Below, piece after piece: positions 25,880 through 35,866 of a DNA stretch of 64,000 bases. The notes beneath the pieces are model-generated. The model had not been told where the DNA came from. It made no database searches and worked only from the letters and a program-made list of their open reading frames with translations. The first letter of the stretch is position 1. The number at the start of each line of letters is the position of its first letter. The stretch is from assembly GCA_946406115.1 (NCBI GenBank), contig OX291553.1, forward strand, positions 12,839,001-12,903,000, in the 5' to 3' direction. Origin of the DNA: Apoda limacodes. Its lineage: Eukaryota > Arthropoda > Insecta > Lepidoptera > Limacodidae. The position numbers and the translations under genes were made by a program.

Positions 25880-26270
25880 TTTCTTATATAGGGTGTCTTA
25901 AAATCTACTTAAAAATTATTTTTTGAAATAAAACACTTACTGTTGCAGTTGAATGTTAAAGTTTGTTATCTTTTTAATGTAAAATATGCACACGAAGGTA
26001 ACGTATGGAACACAACATTCGACAAATGCCAGCCTTGGCTGTGGCGGCAAACGTTTATCCTTTTTACAAAATTTTCGGTCACATATTGTAACAGTGTTGC
26101 GGAGTTTCCGTTCTGATCTTCGAAATTGTCTGGATTATTTGTATACACCTTTCCGTTCAGAGAACTCTTAAAAAAAAGTCCAAAGGTGTCAATTCATCTT
26201 GGTGGCATGATGATCGAAAAATGTGCGAAATTTTCGAATCTTCTCTGGGCTGCGTTCGAAAACCACGGTG
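25880..26270 (-). mobile_element. mariner/Tc1-like transposase C-terminal relic
   Basis: On the minus strand a short frame reads VYTNNPDNFEDQNGNSATLL and then ENFVKRINVCRHSQGWHLSN, ending with VVFHT. This resembles the C-terminus of insect mariner-type transposases (P-x-x-x-E-x-L...V-x-x-N-F-x-x-R...C...G-x-H). 'gggtgtctt' at 25,892-25,900 may be the element's end. No DDD/E catalytic part is readable, so it is dead. Confidence 0.45.
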
Positions 26271-27180
26271 TAGTAATGTGAACCCGAGAATATCCAAACG
26301 ATAAACAGGATTATAACTGTCTTTTCAAACAAGTTTGACAGTTGTGACGTCAGAACACTACGAAACCTGCTTAAGGTTGGTGTCGATGGTGTTAACTCTG
26401 GTGTCGCGGCAGTAGAGTTTTCGACCGAGTTTCGTGTTGGAACACTAGCATAGGGTCAAAAAGCGAAGGGCCTTCTGTGAAATTCTCAACATTTCGTTAG
26501 TTGATTCTCACAATAACATACGTACTATGCGTTGCTCGACTGAAAATTCATCTCTTAACATTAAACTTTGCTGATGACACCTGCAAAATAATCTCATTCC
26601 GCGTTTGTCACAATGTAAATTATCTTAAATTCAAAATTAAAGTAGGTTTTGAGACACCCAATATATGGTTTCCGGCGTATTATTCCGTGGTGTTTTATGT
26701 TAATTATAAACGTTATTGTCTTAATAATTATGGTGTCGATGATTAGGAACATTTGAAGGAGACTAATTATAAAATTAATTTTTATTGTGCCTTAGTATCT
26801 ATTAAAAAAACAAAAAAATATACATAATTCAAAAAGGGTGAGGAGGAAATTAGGCCTTACCCGCCAATTTGCCTTGACCGAAGGGTCAAAAAGTACCAAA
26901 CACTAAGGTATATCCATATTCACTTACTTGTCTTATTTTCTATACTCGAAATAAAGAAAACTATGGTTTTGGCGTAAATAAAGTAAAGATAACATAAAGT
27001 TCAACCTCTCTGTTTTTATCTGTTCATAGTTTGACCCTAAATCAAAGTTTTCTTGATTTAAAGTTTACAGAATAAAACGAGTAAGAAAAAAACACAGTAA
27101 AGAGTTCTTTTTCATTCAATGATCATTGTGAATCTAATTCTTTTCTAAGAAGAAAACATAGATAATGAAATACCCTAGTA
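26271..27180. other. no gene recognised; downstream flank of the receptor gene
   Basis: May include the decayed upstream part of the mariner-like relic up to about 26,470. The rest is AT-rich. Confidence 0.5.
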
Positions 27181-27186
27181 TTTATT
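27181..27186 (-). promoter_or_regulatory. candidate polyadenylation signal for the receptor gene
   Basis: On the minus strand this hexamer is AATAAA, about 480 bp after the TAA stop at 27,666. The intervening 27,187-27,665 would then be 3' UTR. Other signals further downstream cannot be excluded in such AT-rich DNA. Confidence 0.3.
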
Positions 27187-27665
27187 AGCATGGAATAGAA
27201 ACCTACGTTTGCTTTGACTCTTCGTCTTATATTGTATTAACAATTTTATCGAGTTAAAATAAAAATTATAATCAGTAGGTAAGCAAATCTCAGCTATGAG
27301 CTGTCAAGAGTCTGCTGGAACATTCCCTTTGTAGTTGGCATGGTTTTATACCATACGTGTTGCAAAATCTAATAGTTGGTTAACTTGGCCATTTGACAGC
27401 TTAACGATAAGGTTCGGTGTGTATGCGAGCGAGTGGCAACCCTTTTGTATCAGTGACACATAGTACACGCAGCGACACGAACGTACCGAATTCGGTATTC
27501 TGAGTAACAGCCGACGCTTAAGCGTGAGCGACCGAGTGTGAAATTATAGCTATTTCATAGCGCCGACAAAGGAGTGAACTTGCTATTAGATTCATATGTG
27601 CATTGTTATGCGTTGTATATTATTTCACTTAGATTTGGGTCCTGAAGTTAGGGTGTGATGCTGCG

Positions 27666-27851
27666 TTACGTGGGAGGTGGACACCGCACTAACGTGGAGG
27701 TACCTTTACTCCTGTCGATGGGTGCGCGGTCGTCGTAGAGCGTGGGCGCCTGCAAAATGATTCCGGCTGTGCCCACTAGTACAGCTAACGTGAATATCCA
27801 CAAAAACAGACGATCTAGCACCATCGCAACGTACTTCCAGTCTTCTTTCAC
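27666..27851 (-). CDS. nAChRalpha4: nAChR alpha exon 11: TM4 and C-terminus
   Basis: This terminal coding exon is 61 codons plus a TAA stop. The acceptor is 'atacag' at 27,852-27,853. It begins [18 protein letters not shown] and continues with TM4 ([15 protein letters not shown]), [13 protein letters not shown] and a tail [17 protein letters not shown]4 and the LYDDRAPID motif are typical. The last 15 residues do not look like any C-terminus I recall. A GT at 27,703-27,702, after 'agtaaag', could act as a donor that swaps this tail for one encoded further downstream. Read-through to the TAA is the simplest reading. Confidence 0.85.
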   Translation of the reverse strand: MKEDWKYVAMVLDRLFLWIFTLAVLVGTAGIILQAPTLYDDRAPIDRSKGTSTLVRCPPPT

Positions 27852-27962
27852 CTGTATAATATTTTTTGTTCTGTAATTGCAGTCTGACTTAACATAAAAA
27901 AAAATTAAAAATACTTTGCAATACTATACCTAAGTGATAATGATCTGTGTAAGTTACATATT

Positions 27963-28015
27963 TGTGGCAAACAAGCTAACGGTCCGCATGATGGTAAGCG
28001 GTCACCGTAGCCTTT
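27963..28015 (-). mobile_element. LINE 3'-UTR fragment in receptor intron 10
   Basis: The reverse complement gives 'ggtgaccgcttaccatcat' and 'gtttgccaca', the LINE 3' end. It sits between exons 10 and 11 and leaves both splice sites intact. Confidence 0.65.
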
Positions 28016-28180
28016 GTTATCTAATATATATATTATGCAATTAAAAAAATAAATATACACAATTTTTTATTACTTATAAAAAACTACCTGTTCAACTATC
28101 TGTTTACCAAAAGTATTTTATCCTATATTTTTGTAGTTTGAAAAAGGTTCTACAGTGATATAGAGTAATACTAAAATAAC

Positions 28181-28418
28181 CTTTGTTGACTCTTCGAGCA
28201 TTCTGGTGTGTTCAGCGATGAAACGTACACAAAAGCAGGTTCTATGTACTTCAGGCGGACATCCAGAATGACGAAACCCAGGTGGAGGGTCAGGCACTGG
28301 ACTGAGTACCTCCTCCTCCGGCGTAACTTCATCCGCTCCCGCGTCCGCTCCACTAAGCGCGCCGCCTTCACTGGACCCGTGCACCATACAGCTGCCACCG
28401 AAGTGGTTGCTATCCATG
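28181..28418 (-). CDS. nAChRalpha4: nAChR alpha exon 10: acidic loop and amphipathic MA helix
   Basis: This 238 bp exon is one base plus 79 codons. The acceptor is 'ttgtcag' at 28,419-28,420 and the donor 'gttatt', a weak but valid GT site. It begins MDSNHFGGSCMVHG, passes through an Ala/Gly/Asp/Glu-rich stretch (GADAGADEVTPEEEV) and ends in the conserved membrane-associated helix. That helix contains EVHRTCFCVRFIAEH and MLEESTK just before TM4. The junction EESTK|VKEDWK matches the family. Two other reading frames here are open by chance and should be ignored. Confidence 0.88.
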
Positions 28419-28822
28419 CTGACAAAAGACGACCTAATTCACTTTGATATGCAAGTAATTTTTCGTGCAATATAAGCCATTCAACAATTCATTTACCTAG
28501 TAATTTATCAAGATTCTTATTCGCTCAAATAGTTTATTGTACAACCTGGCTTAAAGCAAAAACTTCAGGCTTAGATGAAACGCCTCCATCATAATATTTA
28601 CTGAAAATTCTAAAAAAATATTTAATTATTCAATACCTTTTTATTATTATGACACAGTTACTTTTGCGCTACTTACCTACCGGTTGCGATATTTTGCGCC
28701 ACCAAATTAGGATTTTAATAACAGACCTGCCGCAATCAGTTGTATTTCTTTACTAAAAAACCGTCGCAGTCGGTAGTGTTTCTGTAAAATCAATGTCTTG
28801 GTTAAATATAAAAATAATTTAC

Positions 28823-29029
28823 CCAGAATTGAGGTAGGTAGTGTTGGTGAGGTCATCCTTGCTGGGTGTCCTGGTGAGTACCCGGGGAGGTGGGGCTCGT
28901 GGTGGTGTAATGGGTGGCGGCCAGCCGCCTGGGTCGCAGCAGTCGTCGTCTGCCGCCAGTCTGTACGGGTAGAGGGGTCGCGCGGCGCCTCCGCAGCGTA
29001 CCACCATGCCACACGCTGTGTATCGGGAC
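28823..29029 (-). CDS. nAChRalpha4: nAChR alpha exon 9: Cys/Pro-rich part of the TM3-TM4 cytoplasmic loop
   Basis: This 207 bp exon is one base, 68 codons and two bases. The acceptor is 'cctgtag' at 29,030-29,031 and the donor 'gtaaat' at 28,817-28,822. The peptide begins SRYTACGMVVRCGG and contains a DDDCC cluster and a proline run (GGWPPPITPP, RAPPPRV). It ends LTRTPSKDDLTNTTYLNS. RTPSKDD offers plausible phosphorylation sites, which is inference. The loop governs trafficking and modulation in the receptor family and is the least conserved part. The exon is markedly more GC-rich than the flanking introns. Its place is confirmed by matching phases on both sides. Confidence 0.85.
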
Positions 29030-29030
29030 C

Positions 29031-30139
29031 TACAGGAAAAGTCATACTATTATTGTACATGTAATAAAAACTTTTTAAAATAAAATAAAATGTAAAATTG
29101 TAGGACAACTCGGCCGTTCGAGGGAGCAAAGATAAGATGCAGTATCAAAGAGAGCAGCGCGGCAAATCACCAAGAGTCTAGCACTGCCTAGTCACGATAA
29201 TAGACCCATTAACGAATTTATTTGTTCTTTTTTTTATTTATTTATTTTAACCAACGGCGTTACAAATCAGTATAAACAAAAGTACTTATTAACAATAAGG
29301 CTAATAATAGGTTTCACAGAAAATATTATAGTAAACGTCAACAAGCAAAAACTATGTATAAATAATGCGCAGTATATACAACAAATAAATATCGATATAA
29401 AGAAAAATAAACAAATAATTTGAACTTTTTAAATTAGTTATACTAGCGTGTACAGATGAGAGTAGGTAGAAACTACAGTAGCCTAAAGCACAAAAGGGTA
29501 ATAAATTTATCATATTTTTATTTTTGATTTAATTTTAAATCTAATTACCTCCAAAAACGCTCACGCTGTGTAATGAGATAATATGTTGTTTATGTAAAGG
29601 GTTATGGTGTACAAGATTTCAAATTGCTGAGCAGCATCTATAAGTTAAATTGTTTTTTAGTAACATATCTCTTAAATGTAGCTTTGGAGTATGTAAAAGG
29701 GTCTATGTCGCTAAAAACATGTTGTAAGTATGAGCAATTCGGGTTATTGACGATTCAAAATTAAGTCTAAACGCCGTATATTTTATTTTATATAGTACAA
29801 TTTGCCATCTCTTCGAAATTTCCTGAATTTTACATTACATGTGGAATTTAGAAAACAAATCAAGAAATTAAGAACTCTGAGTTTTTGTTTAAAAAAAAAA
29901 TTCTGCTCCTGAGGTATATATCGCGGCACGTAAGTTAAACCTGCGCAGTAACACATTTTTAGTTCGTTAGTACATTTGTCCCTCCTGTACCTGCGCAGGC
30001 GACCGTCATTTTGGTTAAACTTACGTACCGCAAACTATACTTGTATTGTTTTTACGGGAAAAATGTTAATGTTCTTTTTGATCTTGGTTGCTGAGCCGTG
30101 CAAAACTCTCGTCACATTACTATAGGTATTATGACTCAC
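29031..30139 (-). other. receptor intron 8
   Basis: Non-coding. 29,230-29,265 has an (ATTT)n run that may be the tail of a LINE or SINE. Nothing else recognised. Confidence 0.7.
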
Positions 30140-30286
30140 TTCGTTGTATCGAACTTGTACTGTGGCCGCTTCATGAAGAGTAACCTCGGCAGTATGTGTA
30201 TGAAGACGCGTTTCACCCAGGGCGCCATGCGGTGCGTCTGCGGAGATCGGAAGTGGACGTTCAGCACCACCACCGTCACGCATATA
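30140..30286 (-). CDS. nAChRalpha4: nAChR alpha exon 8: end of TM3 and start of cytoplasmic loop
   Basis: This 147 bp exon is one base, 48 codons and two bases. The acceptor is 'ttggcag' at 30,287-30,288 and the donor a consensus 'gtgagt'. It completes TM3 with [18 protein letters not shown], a stretch almost invariant in insect alpha subunits. The short amphipathic helix [17 protein letters not shown] follows, then [12 protein letters not shown]. The split codon AA|G gives Lys, continuing into the variable loop in exon 9. A wrong frame of the same stretch looks like an independent small ORF but is only a shadow. Confidence 0.92.
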
Positions 30287-30845
30287 CTGCCAATACATTA
30301 AAGCAAAGTCAAAAAGTCTTCTAGATCACAGGAAATACTTCTGAAGGCCATCCTACGATAGCACGAATAAATAAACGAACAGAGCCCAGTCTTCTGTAAG
30401 AGGAAAATATTTATACCTACTTTGTCCTGACGATAAACGGATTCGTCTAATCGCAGTGCGTACGTAAACCCGCAGGACAATTTTGTAACTGTTATGTCCA
30501 ATGATAATTGACTTTTAATTTAATTACCGCGCGCGTATAGGTATTGTTTGGCACTCAATCCATAAATGCCCGGCAATAAAAGGGCAATTGGGTTAGAATT
30601 GAAATAACAGTACATTGTGTATTAAGGCTAGTAAGCAGAAAATTACTAACGAGAGGCTATTTAGTAGCCTAAGGCCAAAGACCGAAAATGGCTTGAGTTT
30701 GTGATTCCCATACCGCCCATGTTACACACAATGTTTTTCATCCTAATTGCGAGGAGAGAAATAAAAATAAAGGTGAATAAATAAATAAACTCACCAAAAT
30801 ACATATGGAATGACAGGAATAGAAGTAAAGAAAACAACGCCACCG

Positions 30846-30897
30846 TTTTTAATTCATAAATTGATATCTAGTATCTAGAGAATTTATGAATTAAAAA
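30846..30897. repeat. perfect 17 bp inverted repeat in receptor intron 7
   Basis: 'tttttaattcataaatt' at 30,846-30,862 is exactly inverted at 30,881-30,897, with an 18 bp spacer. An AT-rich palindromic run follows at about 30,919-30,945. Confidence 0.85.
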
Positions 30898-30929
30898 GTT
30901 TCGTTGGTATTTTGAACAGCTATATATAT

Positions 30930-31670
30930 AGCTTATATATATAGCTAGCTAACCCGGCACACTTTGTTTTTCTTTTTTTAAAACAACTGCCGCACCAACC
31001 TATTGTGAAAGGTTTTTACTAATTCAGTTGATCCGTCAGTCAGTCATTCAGGACAAAGCATTCTATATGTATAGATAGACCGGTAGAAAAAGAAAACTAT
31101 AAGTATTAGTATAAACAAAAAATCAAACACCTAAATAAACCCAATCTCTTTAAGCTTAGAAACCTTCACATGAGGTACTAATATAGTACGGTGACTTTCG
31201 AGAGATTCCAATTTAAAAGAGCTTATGTTTTTAAGTGAGTATAACCCTTATTTGAATAAAATTAGATTGAGTTTTCAAACATGTGTCAAAATAAAATGTA
31301 ATTTAAATCAACAGCATTAAGGAGTTTTGATATCAACTTCGAAGCAAAATAACTTTCTACCCCTTTTTAATCTCGTTAGGGGATGAATTTCAATAAAATA
31401 CGAAATACGTCTTCTACTAATTCTGTTAAAAAAGGTTTATGCAAAGTTTGAAGTAGATTGGATCAAGGAATCACGTTGTCCCATACAATCTTTGCCCCCC
31501 TTTTTGCCCTCTTAGGGGTAGAATTTCGGGAAATCCTTTCTTATCGGTTGCAAACGTCATACAAAGAGCACATCCTCCAAGTTTCAGGTCTCTACGATCA
31601 GCGGTTTAGGCTGTGCGTTGATCCGTCAGTCAGTCATTCAGGACAAAGCATTTTATATGTATAGATTGAT
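30930..31670 (+). repeat. nested copies of a repeat ending 'gatccgtcagtcagtcattc'
   Basis: The ending 'gttgatccgtcagtcagtc' plus 'attcaggacaaagca' occurs at 31,026-31,070 and again at 31,617-31,665. The start 'gctagctaacccggcacac' is at 30,943. Two copies or an internally duplicated one fill this stretch; small ORFs in it are not genes. Confidence 0.55.
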
Positions 31671-31744
31671 AGAATAAGACGTACTACGGTGTGTCATTAC
31701 CACCCGTGATTTCTATGAACGCCTGCTTTGCCTCGAGGAAAATA

Positions 31745-31815
31745 AAAGTCGTATGGACTATGACCCAAATCACCCTCGGTGAGGGTAGGTCGTGCCCCAA
31801 CCAGTGGGGACGTAT
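31745..31815 (+). repeat. SINE 3'-end fragment
   Basis: 'atggactatgacccaaatc' and 'accagtggggacgta' match the 3' part of the second SINE family. Confidence 0.55.
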
Positions 31816-32159
31816 GAGCCTGACAAAGATATAGGTAAAAGACGACGACAGACTGACTACTTGCATAATAATTTGGACTTACGGAACTTACGGACTGGAA
31901 AATTAAGATTGACGCGTTTCACCGTTTTTGGAAATCCATCTCCTAGTAGGGCTAAATAGGGGAAGAAAATTTGTAATGGTAATTACAATGTTTTATATCA
32001 ATATAGTTAACTCTAATGAACAGTTAAAGCATTCTTCATTTAAAAGGCCACACGAACGAAGACGCGGGAATATGCTAGTGCTGAATTAATGTTTTTCTGT
32101 GTATCATAGTCAGTAATGCCCTTACCGTAAAATTGAGACTCGAAGGTTCGATTCGCAAA

Positions 32160-32415
32160 GGAGGTGATTAATCAACATCGGCAAAAGATCTCAATTGAGG
32201 GTTTCAATCTGCTTACGGGACACTTTTTTAGGGTTCCGTACTCAAAGGGCGTCGGCTTAAACCTATTATTAAACCTACGCTCGTCGAAGTTTGTACGACC
32301 GACCCCTTGAAGGACTTTAAACGAAGATAGCTGATTAATCAAGATTGGCAAAAGATCTCCGATTGAGCGTTTCAATCTACTAAAAGGATACTTTTTAAGG
32401 TTCCTCACATAAAGG
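32160..32415. repeat. diverged direct duplication (~170 bp unit)
   Basis: 'tgattaatcaacatcggcaa' at 32,165 recurs as 'tgattaatcaagattggcaa' near 32,332, each followed by 'aagatctc', 'gtttcaatct' and a 'tttttagggttcc'-like end. A related start occurs at about 98-130. Confidence 0.7.
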
Positions 32416-32641
32416 GTGTAAACAAAAATCTATATAATTGAACCTTTATATTACAAACGATATTGGACGTTAGTCTGTCAACCAATTAATCGACTCTTTT
32501 TTTTGAACGAAGGTCAACAAAAAGTAAAAATTTAAGTCCCATAAAAGAAACTTATTTTTTAAGTTTTTTATTATGTTTGGTTTCTCGTAAAAACAGAAGT
32601 ACAAAGAACCTTAAAACTTGAGTGATTACAGTGAAAGCTGT

Positions 32642-32689
32642 AAAGTAATACAGCAAACAATGTTAAAGTAATACAGCAAACAATGTTAA
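32642..32689. repeat. tandem duplication, 2 x 24 bp
   Basis: The unit 'aaagtaatacagcaaacaat' plus 'gtta' occurs twice without mismatch. Confidence 0.9.
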
Positions 32690-33027
32690 CAAGATACCTG
32701 GCCTAGTGTAAGTCGGGCTCACGCTAGGGATCCTGAAAGTGCAAAATTAAAAGTCACTAAATTAGCGTCATCTAGCGACAATTGTCCAGATTCTTTAGAG
32801 GATCAGATACCTACTTGACAAATGGCGATTGTAAACTAAGTTTAATGGCGCTAGTAATTAAACGAACGGTTCTTTACCTAGCCCCGGTTAGTCGTGATTT
32901 GTGATCGTTAATTGTGTGGTAGTACTTAACGGAATCCTCAGTGCACTCGCACCTAGCTCGTTTTTATAAGACTTTGAGTTCTCAGATCAATTTATAAAGT
33001 TTCGTACAGGTTTTGCTTCTTTTTTAT

Positions 33028-33190
33028 TTTATACTAATAAGATTGCAAGCTTGCGGCCCACCTGATGTTAAGCGGTCACTGTAGCCTATGTCTTGCAACA
33101 CCAGAGGCATTACTTGCCGACTCTTTAAGAATCAAAACACTTCTTTCATAAAGAACCCGGTTGTCCCTCAGAATAACCTTGACAGAAAGT
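33028..33190 (-). mobile_element. LINE 3'-end fragment in receptor intron 7
   Basis: On the minus strand it carries the decayed C-terminal codons, then 'gtgaccgcttaacatcagg' and 'tagtataaaa'. It has the same orientation as the receptor gene. Confidence 0.7.
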
Positions 33191-33497
33191 TACCTTAGCT
33201 TCTACTAAAAGTTGGTCCACTTAGATGCTTTTATGTCCTATTTTGCAAAAAGTCGTTAAACAAAATAAGTTTGTTTCCTTCCATTAAACACTTGAGAACT
33301 TTTGGCATCAGATGTGTTACAATGTAATTTATGAAGTATATAACAGTTCTGTCCAAAATAAAATATACTGATAAAATTAAACAACACAATATTTACAGAC
33401 ACTCAAATTTTATGCGAATTAAATTTGCGATTTGGTTTTGTGGTACAGCGTAATTTCCATGCTACGTTATTTCATGCAATATTGTGGTCGCTGGGTT

Positions 33498-33770
33498 TGT
33501 GTGCCGGTGGTGGTCTAGTGGTTTTGGTGTCTGCCTCGCGTTCTGAGGGGCGAGCATTCGAAACCGGGGTGTACCAATGAGTTTTTTTCTTAAATTCTCG
33601 AGTATTGTTATTTTACACCATTGGCTTTTCGTTGAAGGAAAACGTCGTGAGGAAATCTGCATAAGTTGTGAAGGAGAATATAAGGTCCACAATTTGCATT
33701 GAGCCAGTGTGATGGACTACGGCCAAAATCGCTCTTCCCCGCTGTTGCCAAGAGCCGATGCCACATCTAA
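33498..33770 (+). repeat. tRNA-derived SINE, second family
   Basis: The head 'gtggtctagtggttttgg' (A box-like) and 'gagcattcgaaaccgg' (B box-like) are followed by 'gtcgtgaggaaatctgc' and 'gtgtgatggactacggcc'. Non-coding; located in receptor intron 7. Confidence 0.7.
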
Positions 33771-33844
33771 CAAATAATCCGAAATACTGATATCTACTCA
33801 TATAAATATATTTGCTTCTTTTTAAAAAGACGTATATAATCGAC

Positions 33845-34329
33845 TAAGTAAGAGTCGGACTTGCGTACCGAGGGTTCCGTATTATCACAGAATGCACGAT
33901 CCCGACTCTTATTTGTTATTTGTTGATTTAATATAAAGATTATGCACTATAATCTTTTTAATCAGTGCAGTCATTGCAGTACAAAGATTGTATGTATTAC
34001 GATAGAGAAAAAATAAAAAAAGAAAAAAAAAATTGCATGGAGATAGAGTAAGTCTAGCTAGGGGAAGGACAAAGGCAACTTAAAAACGTCAAGTGTGAGC
34101 CTTTTTTTTTCTATAATTAAGAAGAGGCTGTTGCAATCCTACACCGATAACCGAATTTAGGGCGGGTAACGGTGAAAATTTAACGCTTTTAGCTACTTTG
34201 GTCATAGCGTAATAATTAACAATAACTGCTACTGCTTCGGTTTAAACATAGACCCTTCAAAGGTCAGACAGACAGACATCGTACACTTAGCAATAGGGCT
34301 CCGTTGGCACCCTTTGAGTATTGTTCGGT
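33845..34329 (-). repeat. 'gggttccgta' family copy with a second repeat nested in it
   Basis: Ends 'aagagtcggacttgcg' and 'ggctccgttggcacccttt' bracket the element. Inside, 34,030-34,175 ('gtcaagtgtgagcc', 'accgataaccgaatttaggg') belongs to the 'actagctttt' family in minus orientation. Confidence 0.6.
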
Positions 34330-34696
34330 AAAGACATCGGTGACGTATCGCCCTTCTGCTTCGTACGACGGCTCGCTTCCGGTGTGCAAATTAGTTCTGG
34401 AATAGTCGCGGACGACTTCGCCCGCATTTGTGTAACACCGCGTATAGCGTTGTTAGTATTGTTAGTATTAGTCTAAGCAACTTTGTGAGAAACAGTGTGT
34501 CAGAAGAGTGATTTAAACGGCTAGTGTACCAGTGACATTCCGACGGGTGATTTCGTCGTGTTTTAGCGGAGATAGCGTTGCGACGCCCGGGTGACACGAC
34601 ACCTTTTCCTCTGCGCACAGTAACATAAAACGCCACGGTGACATACTCAAGGTTTTTGATACTCAACTCTACTTGTCTATTTGTTGCAAATTTCTT
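34330..34696 (+). promoter_or_regulatory. CpG-richer stretch that could be promoter/5' UTR of the plus-strand exon
   Basis: This stretch directly precedes the ATG at 34,697. It has many CpG steps (for example 'gtcgcggacgacttcg' and 'gcgttgcgacgcccggg') in otherwise AT-rich intron DNA, and a CRE-like 'tgacgtatc' near its start. No TATA box is evident. A promoter role is inference only. Confidence 0.2.
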
Positions 34697-34822
34697 ATGT
34701 TTTCAAGTAAGTTTCCTTCCCTTAGAGTAGGCCCCTTTACTTCAGATAACATAAGCACAGACTGGCGCCTAGGTTTCTACCAACAGTTCCGCCGCGACGC
34801 GCCCTACCCACTGCGCAACAAG
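34697..34822 (+). CDS. possible first coding exon of a nested plus-strand gene, unknown function
   Basis: A 42-codon open frame starts at an ATG and ends exactly at a consensus splice donor (aag|gtgagtaa). The peptide begins MFSSKFPSLRVGPF and continues DNISTDWRLGFYQQFRRD, ending APYPLRNK. The last 26 codons are clearly more GC-rich than the surroundings. A pyrimidine tract and 'ttcag' acceptor at 34,741-34,745 offer a second reading: an internal exon of 77 bp from 34,746 to 34,822. The 300 bp before the ATG are relatively CpG-rich and free of repeats that I recognise, which would suit a promoter and 5' UTR. It sits antisense inside receptor intron 7. I do not recognise the protein, and no downstream exon was found, so a captured gene fragment or a transposon remnant remains possible. 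Confidence 0.4.
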
Positions 34823-35159
34823 GTGAGTAATTAAATTACTTACACGGATTGTAAACCACTGACATTTTACTCTAAAAATATGCGGTCAAAAATAGAAAAT
34901 TATTGTAGATTTCAAACTATTTGGTTACAAAATTTCGGCCAATTTGAACTAAGCGTGGTCACAAGAACTCTTATGAAATCGTTACAATTTGCTTTATTTA
35001 AAAAAAGACGACAATCTAAATCACTTCACCTAATTTTTGATTAAAATTTCAGCAGTGGTAAATGATACTTTGATTAATTTACTAACTCTTACATATTTTT
35101 ATTTAAAAACTATTGTACTAGAATTATTTATTGACAAGGAATTAGATAAAACTAAATAC

Positions 35160-35296
35160 CTGATCGAGACGAGAATCATTGCAAAAATGAGGTATTTTCC
35201 CAGAAGAGGCACAACCAACGACGTCGGGGGGATAATTTCCACCACCAGCAAGAAGAACACGTGGAGACTGATGAGTATTGATATAGATAAAGTCAC
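35160..35296 (-). CDS. nAChRalpha4: nAChR alpha exon 7: pore-lining TM2 and start of TM3
   Basis: This 137 bp exon is 45 codons plus two bases. The acceptor is 'caacag' at 35,297-35,298 and the donor 'gtattt'. TM2 begins directly after the Lys at 0' and reads [17 protein letters not shown] to a Glu at 20'. The TM2-TM3 loop IIPPTS follows, then [17 protein letters not shown], the first half of TM3. The residue at the 9' gate position is Ile (codon ATC) and at 12' is His (CAC), where many nAChRs have Leu and Thr. The split codon AG|T supplies Ser at the junction with exon 8. A 352 bp foldback element lies about 220 bp upstream of its acceptor. Confidence 0.94.
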
Positions 35297-35514
35297 CTGT
35301 TGAAAACAACCTTAGTTCACTTTTCAGAACAGAAACAAAAAAGATTTATTAACTTGGTGAGTTTTTCAGTGTGTGTCCTAAATTCACTACATTTACTACT
35401 ACAAACTTTTATACTCATATTATACAATGCTAATATAACACTACGAAAATAAAAAACAATACAACTGTTGTTATAAGTTGTATTTTTATATTTAAGGGCG
35501 TTACCACTGCAAAA

Positions 35515-35866
35515 TAGCGCCGCCAATTTATATTTTTAATTTCCTCTTATTAAGAGGAAATTCTACTACTACTAATTTAAAAAATGTGATTTTACAGAAA
35601 TGTATAACTGGTTATAAGCTATATTTAAAAGGTTTTTTTATTGTTTCTAGGATAAATATCCAAGTTGTAGATAGCATAATAATATTTCTTAAAAACTGTC
35701 ACTTTTACCAGATAATTTTATGCTATCTACAACTCAGAGGTTTATCATAGAAACATTTTTTTTTTTTAAATTATAGCTTGCAACTTGTTATATATTTATG
35801 TAGAAGCACATTTTTGAAATAAGCTTTGTTCAAATAAGAAACCCTAAATGACCATTGGCGGCGCTA
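35515..35866. repeat. foldback transposon (MITE) in receptor intron 6
   Basis: Outer termini 'tagcgccgccaat' and 'attggcggcgcta' are perfect inverted repeats. Arms continue inward for about 165 bp to a short loop near 35,685-35,720, with 'gttgtagatagcata' inverted as 'tatgctatctacaac'. Non-coding. It occupies a quarter of the 1.3 kb intron before exon 7. Confidence 0.85.

Noticed and set aside
26501..26746. 81-codon ORF with 'NFADDT', considered as a reverse-transcriptase motif C
   Set aside because: No other RT motif in any frame nearby; the match is short and probably chance.
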